Shown here: positions 17,479 through 25,826 of the stretch, piece by piece | Position numbering within the stretch: the first letter of the stretch is position 1 | Layout: each line of letters starts with the position of its first letter | Source: an uncultured Bacteroidales bacterium | Lineage (GTDB): Bacteria; Bacteroidota; Bacteroidia; Bacteroidales; F082 | Reading direction: 5' to 3' | Assembly: GCA_937906455.1 (NCBI GenBank) | Contig: CALCYT010000014.1 | Location: forward strand, 1 to 64,000 | DNA: 64,000 nucleotides | The notes under the pieces: model-generated | What the model was told of the DNA's origin: nothing | What the model saw: the letters and a program-made list of their open reading frames with translations, nothing else | Database searches by the model: none | Made by a program: the position numbers and the translations under genes

Positions 17479-19045
17479 ATTCGTAAGATTTTGCAATTTC
17501 TCCTTTACCTAACTTGATGATGTCTTCGCATGATTTCCTGAAATCGGCGCAACGTGTGGTGTCTTGGAGCATCAGATACCCCATGATGATGTAACCGACG
17601 GCCTCAACCAAGCGTCTGTGATGTGTCTCTTTGTTGCCTGAAAGCTCAAACATCTCCTTGTATCTCTCCGTCATGGCACGAAGCTTATCGCGCAATGGCA
17701 GCAATTCCTCAGCATACTCGAAGTTATCCAAGTCTGCGATGTACTTGAGATAAGCACCGTTTCCTAAGAAACGCGCCGCTGCCACTACCTGGAGCTGTGA
17801 TGTGCCCTCGTAGATGGTGAGGATTCGCGCGTCACGATAGAGACGTTCGCATTTGTATTCCTTCATGAAGCCTGAGCCTCCGTGAATCTGGATGTCGTCG
17901 TAAGCTATCTGGTTCGCCCATTCGCTGGCAAACATCTTCAACACAGGTGTCAGCATATCTGCAGTCTTCTTGTTCGTCTCAACGTAACGTGCTGTCTCAT
18001 AAAGCAATGAGCGAGCCGCGTCGATCTTGGCGCGCATCAGGTCAAGCATATCCTGGACTGCCACGAACTCCTTGATTTTCTTACCGAACTGTTCGCGTTG
18101 GTCGGCATATTCCTCAGCGTCGCGGACAGCAGCCTCTGCAAGTCCAACCGATTGTGCGCCAACGCCTAAGCGCGCGCCATTCATCAACGACATGACATAT
18201 TTGATAAGTCCCATCTTACGGTCGCCGATAAGCCTCGCGGGAGCATTGTTGAACACAAGTTCTCCTGTCGGTGAGCCGTGGATGCCCATCTTGTTCTCTA
18301 TTCTTCTCACCGTCACGGCTCTTTCTTTTCTGTCATAAACAAAAAGTGAGAGTCCACGGCCGTCGGTGCTACCCTCTTCCGAGCGCGCGAGCACTAATTT
18401 GATGTCGGCGTCACCGTTGGTGATGAAACGCTTCACACCATTGAGTCTCCAGCAGTTAGCCTTCTCATCGAAAGTGGCTTTCAGCTGCACCGACTGGAGG
18501 TCTGAACCTGCGTCAGGCTCGGTGAGGTCCATCGAGCAAGTGTCGCCTTTGTAGATACGTGGCAGATACTCGTCTTTGATGGCGTCGTCAGCGAACTTGA
18601 GAATCGTCTCGGCGCAGTCCTGCAAGCCCCAGATGTTGGCGAAGCCAGCATCGGCACGCGACACCATCTCAGCCGCCATCACGTATGGAACGTATGAGAA
18701 GTTGAGTCCGTTGTATTTGCGCGGCAACGCCATGCCGTAAAGACCGGCGTCACGCATAGCCTCGTGGTTTTGCTGCGTCCCCTTGGCGTAAACGATAGCG
18801 TTGTCAACGATTTTAGGGCCTTCAATATCAACCGCCTCGGCATTCGCGTCCAAAACGTCGCCGCAAAGCTCACCCACGATGTCCAAAACCTTGTCGTAGT
18901 TGTCAATGGCGTCTTCGACATTCTTCGGAGCCAGCTCGTCGTTCTCGGCGTCAATGAAGTCGTTTTCCTTCTGACGCACAATCTCAGCCATCTTAGGATG
19001 GTTCAGATAGAAAGCGAGGCTTTTATTATCTTGATAAAAGTTCAT
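17465..19045 (-). CDS. acyl-CoA dehydrogenase family flavoenzyme in the fab operon
   Basis: 526 aa, longer than the usual 380-aa acyl-CoA dehydrogenase, with about 75 extra N-terminal and 100 extra C-terminal residues. The core motifs are present: MDLTEPDAGSD (about residues 172-182), DQREQFGKKI, QIHGGSGFMKEY and the catalytic base Glu413 in IYEGTSQ. Such enzymes pass electrons to or from ETF. The gene begins in a TAATG overlap with etfA and lies between fatty-acid synthesis genes with no FabI, FabK or FabV in sight. This suggests that it runs in the reductive direction on enoyl-ACP or enoyl-CoA. A catabolic role cannot be excluded from sequence. Confidence 0.85.
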   Translation of the reverse strand: MNFYQDNKSLAFYLNHPKMAEIVRQKENDFIDAENDELAPKNVEDAIDNYDKVLDIVGELCGDVLDANAEAVDIEGPKIVDNAIVYAKGTQQNHEAMRDAGLYGMALPRKYNGLNFSYVPYVMAAEMVSRADAGFANIWGLQDCAETILKFADDAIKDEYLPRIYKGDTCSMDLTEPDAGSDLQSVQLKATFDEKANCWRLNGVKRFITNGDADIKLVLARSEEGSTDGRGLSLFVYDRKERAVTVRRIENKMGIHGSPTGELVFNNAPARLIGDRKMGLIKYVMSLMNGARLGVGAQSVGLAEAAVRDAEEYADQREQFGKKIKEFVAVQDMLDLMRAKIDAARSLLYETARYVETNKKTADMLTPVLKMFASEWANQIAYDDIQIHGGSGFMKEYKCERLYRDARILTIYEGTSQLQVVAAARFLGNGAYLKYIADLDNFEYAEELLPLRDKLRAMTERYKEMFELSGNKETHHRRLVEAVGYIIMGYLMLQDTTRCADFRKSCEDIIKLGKGEIAKSYEYVKE

Positions 19046-20040
19046 TATTTCTTACTATTTGATTTACAATATTTTATCATCTTCGACACGACATCTGCGG
19101 CATCACCGGTGATGACGTAGTCGGCTATAGAGTTGATTGGGGCATGCGGGTCGGTGTTGATGGAGATAATCAACGATGACTGTTCCATGCCCGAGCGGTG
19201 TTGCACCGCGCCTGAGATACCGCAAGCGATATACACTTTAGGACGCACCGTGACACCCGTCTGACCGACTTGGCGTTCAGGCTCCGCAAACCCGGCATCG
19301 ACGGCGGCGCGTGTGGCTCCCACCTCTCCTCCGAGAAGGTCGGCAAGCTCATGCAAAAGCTTGAAATTCTCTTTGCAGCCCATGCCATAACCGCCTGACA
19401 CTATGATTGGAGCACCTTTGATGTCGATTTTCTTCTCTTCAAGCTTACGCTCAATGATTTTCACGACAAAATCGGCTTCTTTCAAGAACTCCGCGGCGTT
19501 GAGTTTCACGACAGATGTATTCTTCTGTTTCTCAAACACCTCCTGTTTCATGACGCCTTCGCGTACCGTCGCCATCTGCGGACGTACGTCGGGACAGATG
19601 ATGGTGGCGATGATGTTGCCTCCGAATGCAGGACGAATCTGCATCAAGTTGCCGTTGTCGTCGATGTCGAGGGCAGTGCAGTCGGCTGTGAGACCGCAAC
19701 GCAGATATGACGCCACTCTCGGACCGAGGTCACGACCCACCGGCGTCGCTCCGAAGAGCACCGAATAAGGCTTCTCGCGCTCGATGAGCTTTGTCATCAC
19801 ACTGAAATGTGGCAACGTCTGATAAAACGACAGACGTGAGTCCTCAAGGCATAAAACGGTGTTCACTCCATGTGTAAACAACTCATTCTCAAGGCCTTGC
19901 AGATTGTTGCCAATGACAGCGGCATCAACGTTGACATTGAGTCGGTCGGCCAAATGACGCGCCTTGGAACAGAGTTCCAGACTCACATCAGCTATTCTGC
20001 CGTCGTCTTTAACTTCACAATAAACAATAATGTTATTCAT
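19045..20040 (-). CDS. etfA: electron transfer flavoprotein alpha subunit
   Basis: The 331-aa product has the EtfA/FixB layout: an N-terminal adenine-nucleotide-hydrolase-like domain, and a C-terminal FAD domain with GGYGMG, VGQTGVTVRPKVYIACGIS (about residues 258-276), QHRSGM and SINTDPHAPI. With EtfB it forms a heterodimer that shuttles electrons to a dehydrogenase. Overlaps of one base (TAATG) with both acpP upstream and the dehydrogenase gene downstream show tight coupling. Whether this ETF bifurcates electrons cannot be read reliably here. Confidence 0.93.
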   Translation of the reverse strand: MNNIIVYCEVKDDGRIADVSLELCSKARHLADRLNVNVDAAVIGNNLQGLENELFTHGVNTVLCLEDSRLSFYQTLPHFSVMTKLIEREKPYSVLFGATPVGRDLGPRVASYLRCGLTADCTALDIDDNGNLMQIRPAFGGNIIATIICPDVRPQMATVREGVMKQEVFEKQKNTSVVKLNAAEFLKEADFVVKIIERKLEEKKIDIKGAPIIVSGGYGMGCKENFKLLHELADLLGGEVGATRAAVDAGFAEPERQVGQTGVTVRPKVYIACGISGAVQHRSGMEQSSLIISINTDPHAPINSIADYVITGDAADVVSKMIKYCKSNSKK

Positions 20041-20276
20041 TATTTACCTTTGATTTCTTCAACAACTTTGATTGCATCGCCCACCGTGACGATTTTCTCC
20101 GTCATGTTATCCGGGATGGTGATTTCAAATTCGCGCTCGATGTCCATGATAAGCTCAACGATGTCGAGTGAGTCGGCGCCTAATGTGGTGACAAAACCTG
20201 CGTCTTCCGTCACTACCGCAGGGTCGCAATTCAGTTTGTTAACGATGATCTCAGTGATTTTTTCTTTTGTATCCAT
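20040..20276 (-). CDS. acpP: acyl carrier protein
   Basis: A 78-aa acidic protein with GADSLDIVEL, in which Ser36 is the phosphopantetheine site. It holds growing acyl chains as thioesters. Unusually, it is placed between etfB and etfA, not next to fabF. This splits the two ETF subunit genes and ties the ETF to ACP-bound substrates. Since ACP genes normally sit with fabF, a second ACP elsewhere in the genome is possible, and this one might serve a dedicated pathway. Confidence 0.95.
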   Translation of the reverse strand: MDTKEKITEIIVNKLNCDPAVVTEDAGFVTTLGADSLDIVELIMDIEREFEITIPDNMTEKIVTVGDAIKVVEEIKGK

Positions 20277-20299
20277 AACCGTGATTTTTAATCTTGTTA

Positions 20300-20355
20300 A
20301 TAAATATTAAATGTCAACTTTTTAAATCTTAAATCTTTGAATCTTAATCTTTTAA
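20300..20355 (-). repeat. Degenerate TAA-rich repeat between etfB and acpP
   Basis: On the minus strand the gap after the etfB stop reads as loosely repeated AAGATTTAA-like words with a period near 9, full of TAA. It is weaker than the other blocks. Confidence 0.4.
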
Positions 20356-21180
20356 TTAAAAAATGTGCGATGCCGTGAGGTCTTCAATCAGACCTCTGAT
20401 GCCCTCGTCATCGCTGTTGATTGTGATGCTTTCTTTCTTGGTGAGAACGACGTTCTCGATGTTTTTCACCTTTGTAGGAGAGCCTTTCAGACCTAATCTC
20501 TCATAGTCTGGATTGATGTCATCGGCCGACCACATTGGGATTTCGGTGTTTTTTCTCTTGATGACGAGATGGGCGTGGCGTGAGCGGCATTCCTTGGCGT
20601 TGCCGTGTACTGTCACGAGAGCCGGGAGCTTTGTCTCTACAATCTCAATGCCGTGTTGCAGCACTCTCTTGAGACGTATCGTATCAGGTGTCACGGCGAT
20701 TAGCTCGTCGGCGTAAGTGATTTGTGGCACGTCGAGTTTCTCGGCTGTCTGAGGTCCCACCTGAGCGGTGTCGCCATCGATAGCCTGACGGCCTGTGAAG
20801 ACTACGTCATAATGACCTAACTTCTTGATTGCCATTGACAAAGCGTATGAGGTAGCGAGAGTGTCTGATGCCGCGAAACGTTTGTCGCTAACCACAAAGC
20901 CGTCGTCGGCGCCGCGGTACAAAGCCTCGCGGATAATCTCATTGGCGCGTGGAGGTCCCATGGTGATGACAGTCACTTTGACGTTGATGTTGTTCTCTGC
21001 TTTGATTCTATCACGGCACATCAGAGCCATCTCGAGAGCCTTCATGTCATCAGGATTAAAGATGGCAGGGAGAGCCGCGCGGTTGATGGTGCCGTCGGCA
21101 TTCATGGCGTCTTTACCAACATTCTTGGTGTCAGGCACCTGCTTTGCCAGCACAACTATTTGAAAATCTTTGTTTTGCAT
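20356..21180 (-). CDS. etfB: electron transfer flavoprotein beta subunit
   Basis: Starting at 21180 (MQNKDFQIVVLAKQVPDT) the product has 274 aa. A longer frame would run into fabZ. The EtfB/FixA features are VLAKQVPD, AINRAALPAIFNPDD-like text near residue 38, the GRQAIDGDTAQVGPQ loop and LVTVHGNAKECR. It binds AMP or FAD and pairs with EtfA. The gene sits 11 bp behind fabZ in the same operon. Confidence 0.93.
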   Translation of the reverse strand: MQNKDFQIVVLAKQVPDTKNVGKDAMNADGTINRAALPAIFNPDDMKALEMALMCRDRIKAENNINVKVTVITMGPPRANEIIREALYRGADDGFVVSDKRFAASDTLATSYALSMAIKKLGHYDVVFTGRQAIDGDTAQVGPQTAEKLDVPQITYADELIAVTPDTIRLKRVLQHGIEIVETKLPALVTVHGNAKECRSRHAHLVIKRKNTEIPMWSADDINPDYERLGLKGSPTKVKNIENVVLTKKESITINSDDEGIRGLIEDLTASHIF

Positions 21181-21191
21181 TATATAAAAAT

Positions 21192-21617
21192 TTATTTTTC
21201 TGTTCTTGGAACGAGGGCAAACGACAGGCTTCCGCTGACACATTGTTTTCCCGCGACGCTGAGTTTGGCGTCACAGAAATAGATGTTGGCGCGGTGAGCC
21301 GTCAAGACGGCGTCAACTTCAACGGTGTCGCCAGGAAGCACCTGGTTTTTGAAACGCACGTTGTTGATGCCCGTGTAGAATGTGAGCTTTCCCGGGAGGT
21401 CGTCCTTCATGAGAAGAGCGCACGACTGGGCCATAATCTCGCATAGGATGACACCCGGCACCACTGGGTTGCCAGGAAAGTGTCCCTGAAGGAAGAACTC
21501 ATCGCCCTTGACGTGATATTTCGAATGCGCGACATGCTGGTCGTCAATCTCAATCTCGTCGATAAGCAACATGGGCTCGCGATGAGGCAGATAGTTTTTT
21601 AATTCTTCTTTTGTCAT
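21192..21617 (-). CDS. fabZ: 3-hydroxyacyl-ACP dehydratase, FabZ family
   Basis: The 141-aa hotdog protein contains LPHREPMLLID and GHFPGNPVVPGVI, with catalytic His46 and Glu60 (LCEIMAQ). FabZ removes water from 3-hydroxyacyl-ACP and leaves the trans-2-enoyl-ACP that must then be reduced. The next genes encode the ETF and the acyl-CoA dehydrogenase-like enzyme, which would fit that step. The length is normal. Confidence 0.92.
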   Translation of the reverse strand: MTKEELKNYLPHREPMLLIDEIEIDDQHVAHSKYHVKGDEFFLQGHFPGNPVVPGVILCEIMAQSCALLMKDDLPGKLTFYTGINNVRFKNQVLPGDTVEVDAVLTAHRANIYFCDAKLSVAGKQCVSGSLSFALVPRTEK

Positions 21618-21642
21618 ATGCTTTTCAATTTATCAAGTTTCT

Positions 21643-21711
21643 ATATTTAGCCATTCTCCATCAGAAAGAACAGTGCTAACGGCTAATGGCTAACAGCTAA
21701 CGGCTAAATAT
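21643..21711 (-). repeat. TAG heptamers and closing stem between fabF and fabZ
   Basis: CTA occurs at 21676, 21683, 21690, 21697 and 21704, a strict 7-bp period. On the minus strand these are TAG, and the one at 21697-21699 is the fabF stop. ATATTTAGCC (minus strand, 21702-21711) can pair with GGCTAAATAT (21643-21652) to close the region as a 10-bp stem. Confidence 0.75.
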
Positions 21712-22944
21712 CATCGGTCTTAAAGCCACTGCGCCATTGTGTCCGCCGAATCCGAGTGATTCCGACACCGCTATGGTGAGGTCGGCTTTCACGGCTTTGT
21801 TTGGCGTATAGTTAAGGTCGCAAGCCGGGTCAGGCTCGTTGAGGTTGATTGTCGGAGGCACCATGCCGTCGCGAAGGGCGAGCACCGATGCAATGATTTC
21901 CACTGCGCCGGCGGCTCCGAGGAGATGTCCCATCATTGATTTTGTTGAGCTTATCATGGCTCTGCGCGCCTCTGTCTCGCCCAACGCCTTCTTCAACGCC
22001 GCCGTCTCCGACGAGTCGTTGAGTGCCGTTCCTGTACCGTGTGCGTTGACGTAAAGAACGTCTTTGCCATCGAGGTATCCTGCTTCATCTAATGCCATCT
22101 TGATGGCCTTGGCGGCGTATGTGCCTTCCGGATGCGGTGCTGTCACATGATGTGCGTCGCAAGTGTTACCATAGCCGCAAACCTCAGCGTATATTGTGGC
22201 TCCGCGTTGTTTCGCGTGCTCATATTCTTCGAGAAGCACTACACCGGCGCCTTCAGCGATGACGAATCCGGCGCGACGTTTGTCGAATGGCAGCGACGCC
22301 GCGTTAGGGTCTTCCGATTTCGACAGTGCCTTGGCGTTGGCGAAGCCTGCTATCGACAATCTATTAATAGGTGCCTCTGTCCCGCCGGCTATGACACCGT
22401 CGGCGTAGCCGTCTTTGATGGCGCGATAAGCCTCGCCTATGGCGTTAGTGCTGGTGGCGCATGCCGTCACCACAGGGATGCACACGCCGTGGGCATTGAA
22501 GCGTATGGCCACATTCCCTGACGCCATATTGGCTATCATGGTTGGGATCATCAGAGGAGACACCCAGCGCGGCCCTTCAGCCTCTAACTTGTGCATCTCA
22601 CGCATCATGGTGTCGAACCCGCCGATGCCGGAGCCGATATACACTCCGAGACGGTCGGGGTCCCAGCCCTCCTCGTTGCCTTGCATGGCTTGCGTGGCGG
22701 CAGCCATGGCATAAACCGAGAATAAGTCGTTGCGACGCACAAAAGGTGTCTCAAGGTTGTACTCAGCGGGGTTGAAGTCCTTGACGCTGCCCGCCACCTT
22801 CGACGGGAGGTCAGCGGTGTCGAATTTGGTGATGAGGTCGATGCCGCATACACCGTCCATAATGTTCTTGTGGAATGTCTCAAGGTTGTTGCCCACTGGC
22901 GAGACAACGCCCATTCCTGTTATAACAACTCTTCTTTTTTCCAT
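21697..22944 (-). CDS. fabF: 3-oxoacyl-ACP synthase II
   Basis: The 415-aa condensing enzyme has Cys162 in VTACATSTNAIG as nucleophile and the two histidines in VNAHGTGT and MGHLLGAAG. FabF elongates acyl-ACP with malonyl-ACP. It follows fabH by 10 bp. The final residues end in a TAG heptamer array, so the stop codon belongs to a repeat. Confidence 0.95.
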   Translation of the reverse strand: MEKRRVVITGMGVVSPVGNNLETFHKNIMDGVCGIDLITKFDTADLPSKVAGSVKDFNPAEYNLETPFVRRNDLFSVYAMAAATQAMQGNEEGWDPDRLGVYIGSGIGGFDTMMREMHKLEAEGPRWVSPLMIPTMIANMASGNVAIRFNAHGVCIPVVTACATSTNAIGEAYRAIKDGYADGVIAGGTEAPINRLSIAGFANAKALSKSEDPNAASLPFDKRRAGFVIAEGAGVVLLEEYEHAKQRGATIYAEVCGYGNTCDAHHVTAPHPEGTYAAKAIKMALDEAGYLDGKDVLYVNAHGTGTALNDSSETAALKKALGETEARRAMISSTKSMMGHLLGAAGAVEIIASVLALRDGMVPPTINLNEPDPACDLNYTPNKAVKADLTIAVSESLGFGGHNGAVALRPMIFSR

Positions 22945-22954
22945 AATTAAAAAT

Positions 22955-23902
22955 TTACCATTTCATAATCATTGCTCCGGACACGAGACCTGCACCGAAA
23001 GCACTGAAAGCGAGCAAATCGCCTTCTTTGAGGCCTCCGGCTTTTTTAACCTCGTCGAGAAGTATCGGAAGGCTTGCCGAGGAGGTGTTGCCATATCTCT
23101 CGATGTTTGTCGGGAACTTCTCTGTCGGCTGTCCGAGCATCTGTTCAATGTATTTAATAATTCTCAAGTTAGCCTGATGGATAAAATAAGTGTTTATGTC
23201 ATCGGCTGTGATTTTAGCGTCTTGCAGAACCACCTTCAAGTCGTTCACGCATGTGGAGGTCGCGAATTTGAACACATCCTGTCCGTGCATCACGAGCGGT
23301 AGGTTGGTGGGGCCTTTCAAGTCGTATGGGCACCACTGCAGATTGTGCATCTCATAGAGACGGTCCCAGCCGTCGGAGCTGGTGAGACGTGTGGCGAGGA
23401 TATTGTCGCCCGGTGTCAGCACAGCGGCTCCTGAGCCTGCGCCGAAAAGCACAGCGCATGTGCGGTCGTGCCATCCTAACATGTGTGCCGGAGCCTCAGC
23501 ACATACCACGAGGACGTTTTTCACCCTACCTATTTTATAATATGCTTCAGCGATGTCGCAAGCGTAGATGAAGCCCACACATGCTCCGTTAAGGTCAACA
23601 CATGGGCATTTTGCTCCTATTTTTTCTTTCACGATGCAACTCAGAGCCGGTGTCACATACTCATTCACAACGTTGGCGCAGATGACGAAATCGAGGTCTT
23701 TGGGGTCCATCCCGGCGTCATCAAGAGCCTTCTTCGCAGCGTCAACAGCGAGATCAAGGACATATTCCGTTGAAAGGACACGACGTTCCTTTATACCCGT
23801 ACGAGTTGTAATCCATTCGTCTGAGGTATCGAGAATCTCTGCCAGCATCTCGTTGGTAACCACTTTTTTTGGTAGCGAACTGCCAATTCCTGAAATTTTC
23901 AT
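22955..23902 (-). CDS. fabH: 3-oxoacyl-ACP synthase III
   Basis: 315 aa with Cys108 in LNGACVGF, His in FIHQANLR and Asn in YGNTSSAS, the Cys-His-Asn triad of KAS III. FabH starts fatty-acid chains from acetyl-CoA or branched acyl-CoA and malonyl-ACP. It is the first gene of the minus-strand operon. The -7 element at 23949 lies 25 bp from the first repeat of the array at 23981-24119, so initiation here could be controlled by a factor bound to the array. Confidence 0.95.
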   Translation of the reverse strand: MKISGIGSSLPKKVVTNEMLAEILDTSDEWITTRTGIKERRVLSTEYVLDLAVDAAKKALDDAGMDPKDLDFVICANVVNEYVTPALSCIVKEKIGAKCPCVDLNGACVGFIYACDIAEAYYKIGRVKNVLVVCAEAPAHMLGWHDRTCAVLFGAGSGAAVLTPGDNILATRLTSSDGWDRLYEMHNLQWCPYDLKGPTNLPLVMHGQDVFKFATSTCVNDLKVVLQDAKITADDINTYFIHQANLRIIKYIEQMLGQPTEKFPTNIERYGNTSSASLPILLDEVKKAGGLKEGDLLAFSAFGAGLVSGAMIMKW

Positions 23903-23948
23903 TACACTATAGTTTTAATTTTTAATAATTCTGCTCTTCAAAACTGCA

Positions 23949-23956
23949 CAAAAATA
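23949..23956 (-). promoter_or_regulatory. -7 element of the fab-etf operon promoter
   Basis: TATTTTTG on the minus strand. The -33 position would fall at the edge of the first TTTTGTGACGAAATT repeat, where no good TTTG is seen. An activator may be needed. Confidence 0.55.
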
Positions 23957-23980
23957 ATCCTTAATGATCACATATGCGTA

Positions 23981-24119
23981 TTTTGTGACGAAATTCAGAA
24001 ATTTTGTGACGAAATTCGGTGTTTTGTGACGAAATTCGGTATTTTGTGACGAAATTTGGAAATTTTGTGACGAAATTTTTATTTTGTGACGAAATTATAA
24101 AAATTTTGTGACGAAATTC
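23981..24119 (+). promoter_or_regulatory. Seven-copy phased repeat array, probable regulator-binding sites
   Basis: TTTTGTGACGAAATT occurs at 23981, 24002, 24022, 24042, 24063, 24082 and 24104, with steps of 21, 20, 20, 21, 19 and 22 bp (mean 20.5, about two helical turns). The core is invariant and the 4-6 bp linkers vary. TTT-GT-AC-AAA within it is a weak inverted repeat. It fills the gap between divergent fabH and LytTR genes. LytTR proteins elsewhere bind direct repeats about 21 bp apart, so the neighbouring regulator is the obvious candidate ligand. Confidence 0.85.
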
Positions 24120-24120
24120 T

Positions 24121-24147
24121 TTTGTATTTATATATTTTGTATCTTTG
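24121..24147 (+). promoter_or_regulatory. Promoter of the LytTR gene
   Basis: TTTG at 24121-24124 and TATCTTTG at 24140-24147. The 15-bp spacing is short for the consensus, and the start codon follows 19 bp later. The array ends directly before the -33 element. Confidence 0.6.
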
Positions 24148-24166
24148 CACCGTAAAAATTACGCTA

Positions 24167-25069
24167 ATGAAAAGAAAAAAATTACCACATTATCTGATAG
24201 AGAAGAATAATCTTATTGTACAAGTGACAATATCAGTGCTCTTCGCCATTGCGTTTTTGGCCATATATATACCCTTATCCAACACGACAACGGCTTGGTT
24301 CTCATTAGAAGAAGAAGGCAGGTTCATATATACGGCGGTGTTCATCATCTTCTCGACCATCTTCCTGATTTTAAGCAGGATACTGATGTATTATCTGTCA
24401 AAACGTTTAATCCGATTCACCTTTCCGAAATATATCTTGTGGATTTTGGCCGAGATAGTGTTGATAGGTCTGTTCCATTCTTATATATCATTGGGAATCA
24501 TGCATGTAGAAGGTTATTCGGTGGCATTCATTGTAGGAAAGAGCATACTTGTGACATTCATTGCATTGGGATTTCCCTTCATCGTGACCGATTTAAGCTT
24601 CGCCCTCCTTGATGCTCAGAGAGTCTTAAAAATAGCGAAAAGAGTGATATTGGCAAACGAAAAGACCGGCCAAAAAGAGGTCAAAATCACTCAGGGGGAG
24701 CCGCTTATCAAGGAAAATCCCGACATCATCAACTTCAACGACTATGCCGGAGCGTTGAAATTCACCGTAAAACTTGAAAACATATATTATATCAAGGCGG
24801 AGGGCAACTACGTCGTCGTCTATTATAATAATAAAGGTGGCATCAATTCTTTCACCTTAAGGAACAAGATTCAGGCCATAGCCGACACATTTGCCGGCAC
24901 ACCTCTCATGCGCTGTCATCGCACATATATTGTTAACACCAACAATATCAAGCTGATACGTACAGAAGATGATGGTTATTACATCGATTTCAACCAAGAC
25001 GGACTCGAATCGGTGCCTGTTTCAAAGACTTACAGCAATATAATTGTAAAAAGATTCACTGAGATTTGA
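24167..25069 (+). CDS. membrane-anchored LytTR DNA-binding regulator
   Basis: The start is at 24167 (MKRKKLPHYL), just after the promoter, giving 300 aa. The longer frame would begin upstream of the -7 element. Four hydrophobic segments (about residues 16-37, 54-77, 88-108 and 116-143) are followed by a linker and a LytTR domain (about 200-297) with IYYIKAEGNYVVVYY and LMRCHRTYIVN. There is no response-regulator receiver domain, so this is a one-component membrane sensor. What it senses is not shown. The array upstream and the divergent fab operon suggest control of membrane lipid genes and of itself. Confidence 0.85.
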   Translation: MKRKKLPHYLIEKNNLIVQVTISVLFAIAFLAIYIPLSNTTTAWFSLEEEGRFIYTAVFIIFSTIFLILSRILMYYLSKRLIRFTFPKYILWILAEIVLIGLFHSYISLGIMHVEGYSVAFIVGKSILVTFIALGFPFIVTDLSFALLDAQRVLKIAKRVILANEKTGQKEVKITQGEPLIKENPDIINFNDYAGALKFTVKLENIYYIKAEGNYVVVYYNNKGGINSFTLRNKIQAIADTFAGTPLMRCHRTYIVNTNNIKLIRTEDDGYYIDFNQDGLESVPVSKTYSNIIVKRFTEI

Positions 25070-25110
25070 TTTTTTTGAATTATTTTGTACTAAACTTGCC
25101 AATTTATAGT

Positions 25111-25118
25111 TATTTTTG
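25111..25118 (+). promoter_or_regulatory. -7 element of the exbB operon
   Basis: TATTTTTG, 20 bp before the exbB start. TTTG at 25084-25087 is a possible -33 element with a long 23-bp spacer. Confidence 0.5.
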
Positions 25119-25137
25119 TGTTGACAAATTTTAGAAT

Positions 25138-25824
25138 ATGAATTTAACAAGTTATTTATTGCAAATGCCTGTAAATGCGGCGGTTACAGAACCGACGGAA
25201 ATCAGGATGTCGTTATGGGACATGACTGTCCAAGGCGGATGGATCATGTTGGTTTTAGGGATTTTCTCCATTATCGCGGTGTACATCTTCATTGAAAGGT
25301 TTATCACCATCAACAAGGCGTCGAAAAAAGACGACACTTTTATGGAGAGCATACGTAATTACATGAAGGACGGCAAGTTAGACGAAGCCAAAGCACTTTG
25401 TCAGCAGAAGTCCAGCCCGCTGTCGCGAATGATTGAGAAAGGCATCTCACGTATCGGGAAGCCGTTGAATGACATTCAGACAGCCATTGAAAACGTTGGT
25501 AATCTTGAAGTTAGCAACCTTGAGAAAGGCGTGGCACTTCTCGCCATGATTTCAGGTGCCGGCCCTATGTTAGGATTTTTAGGCACCGTCATCGGCATGA
25601 TTCGCGCCTTTTATGATATGTCGATGGCAGGAAACAACATCGACATCGAGCTGCTCTCGACGGGCATCTACCAGGCAATGGTGACCACCGTGGGAGGCCT
25701 CATCGTTGGCATCATCGCCTTTATCTTCTACAATATCCTTGTCTCTCAAATAGATAAGGTGGTGAACCTCCTCGAATCGAAGAGTATAGAGTTTATGGAT
25801 GTTTTAAACGAACCGGCAAAATAA
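25138..25824 (+). CDS. exbB: MotA/TolQ/ExbB proton channel subunit
   Basis: The 228-aa product has three membrane segments, about residues 30-55, 125-150 and 170-195, and the family core AMISGAGPMLGFLGTVIGMI followed by AMVTTVGGLIVGI. With ExbD it forms the inner-membrane motor that uses proton motive force to energise TonB-dependent outer-membrane transporters. It is the first gene of an exbB-exbD-tonB-folC set with gaps of 2 bp or overlaps. Confidence 0.92.
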   Translation: MNLTSYLLQMPVNAAVTEPTEIRMSLWDMTVQGGWIMLVLGIFSIIAVYIFIERFITINKASKKDDTFMESIRNYMKDGKLDEAKALCQQKSSPLSRMIEKGISRIGKPLNDIQTAIENVGNLEVSNLEKGVALLAMISGAGPMLGFLGTVIGMIRAFYDMSMAGNNIDIELLSTGIYQAMVTTVGGLIVGIIAFIFYNILVSQIDKVVNLLESKSIEFMDVLNEPAK

Positions 25825-25826
25825 TT

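Noticed and set aside
23981..24119. CRISPR array
   Set aside because: The repeats are 15-16 bp with 4-6 bp linkers, far below CRISPR repeat and spacer sizes, and there are no cas genes.
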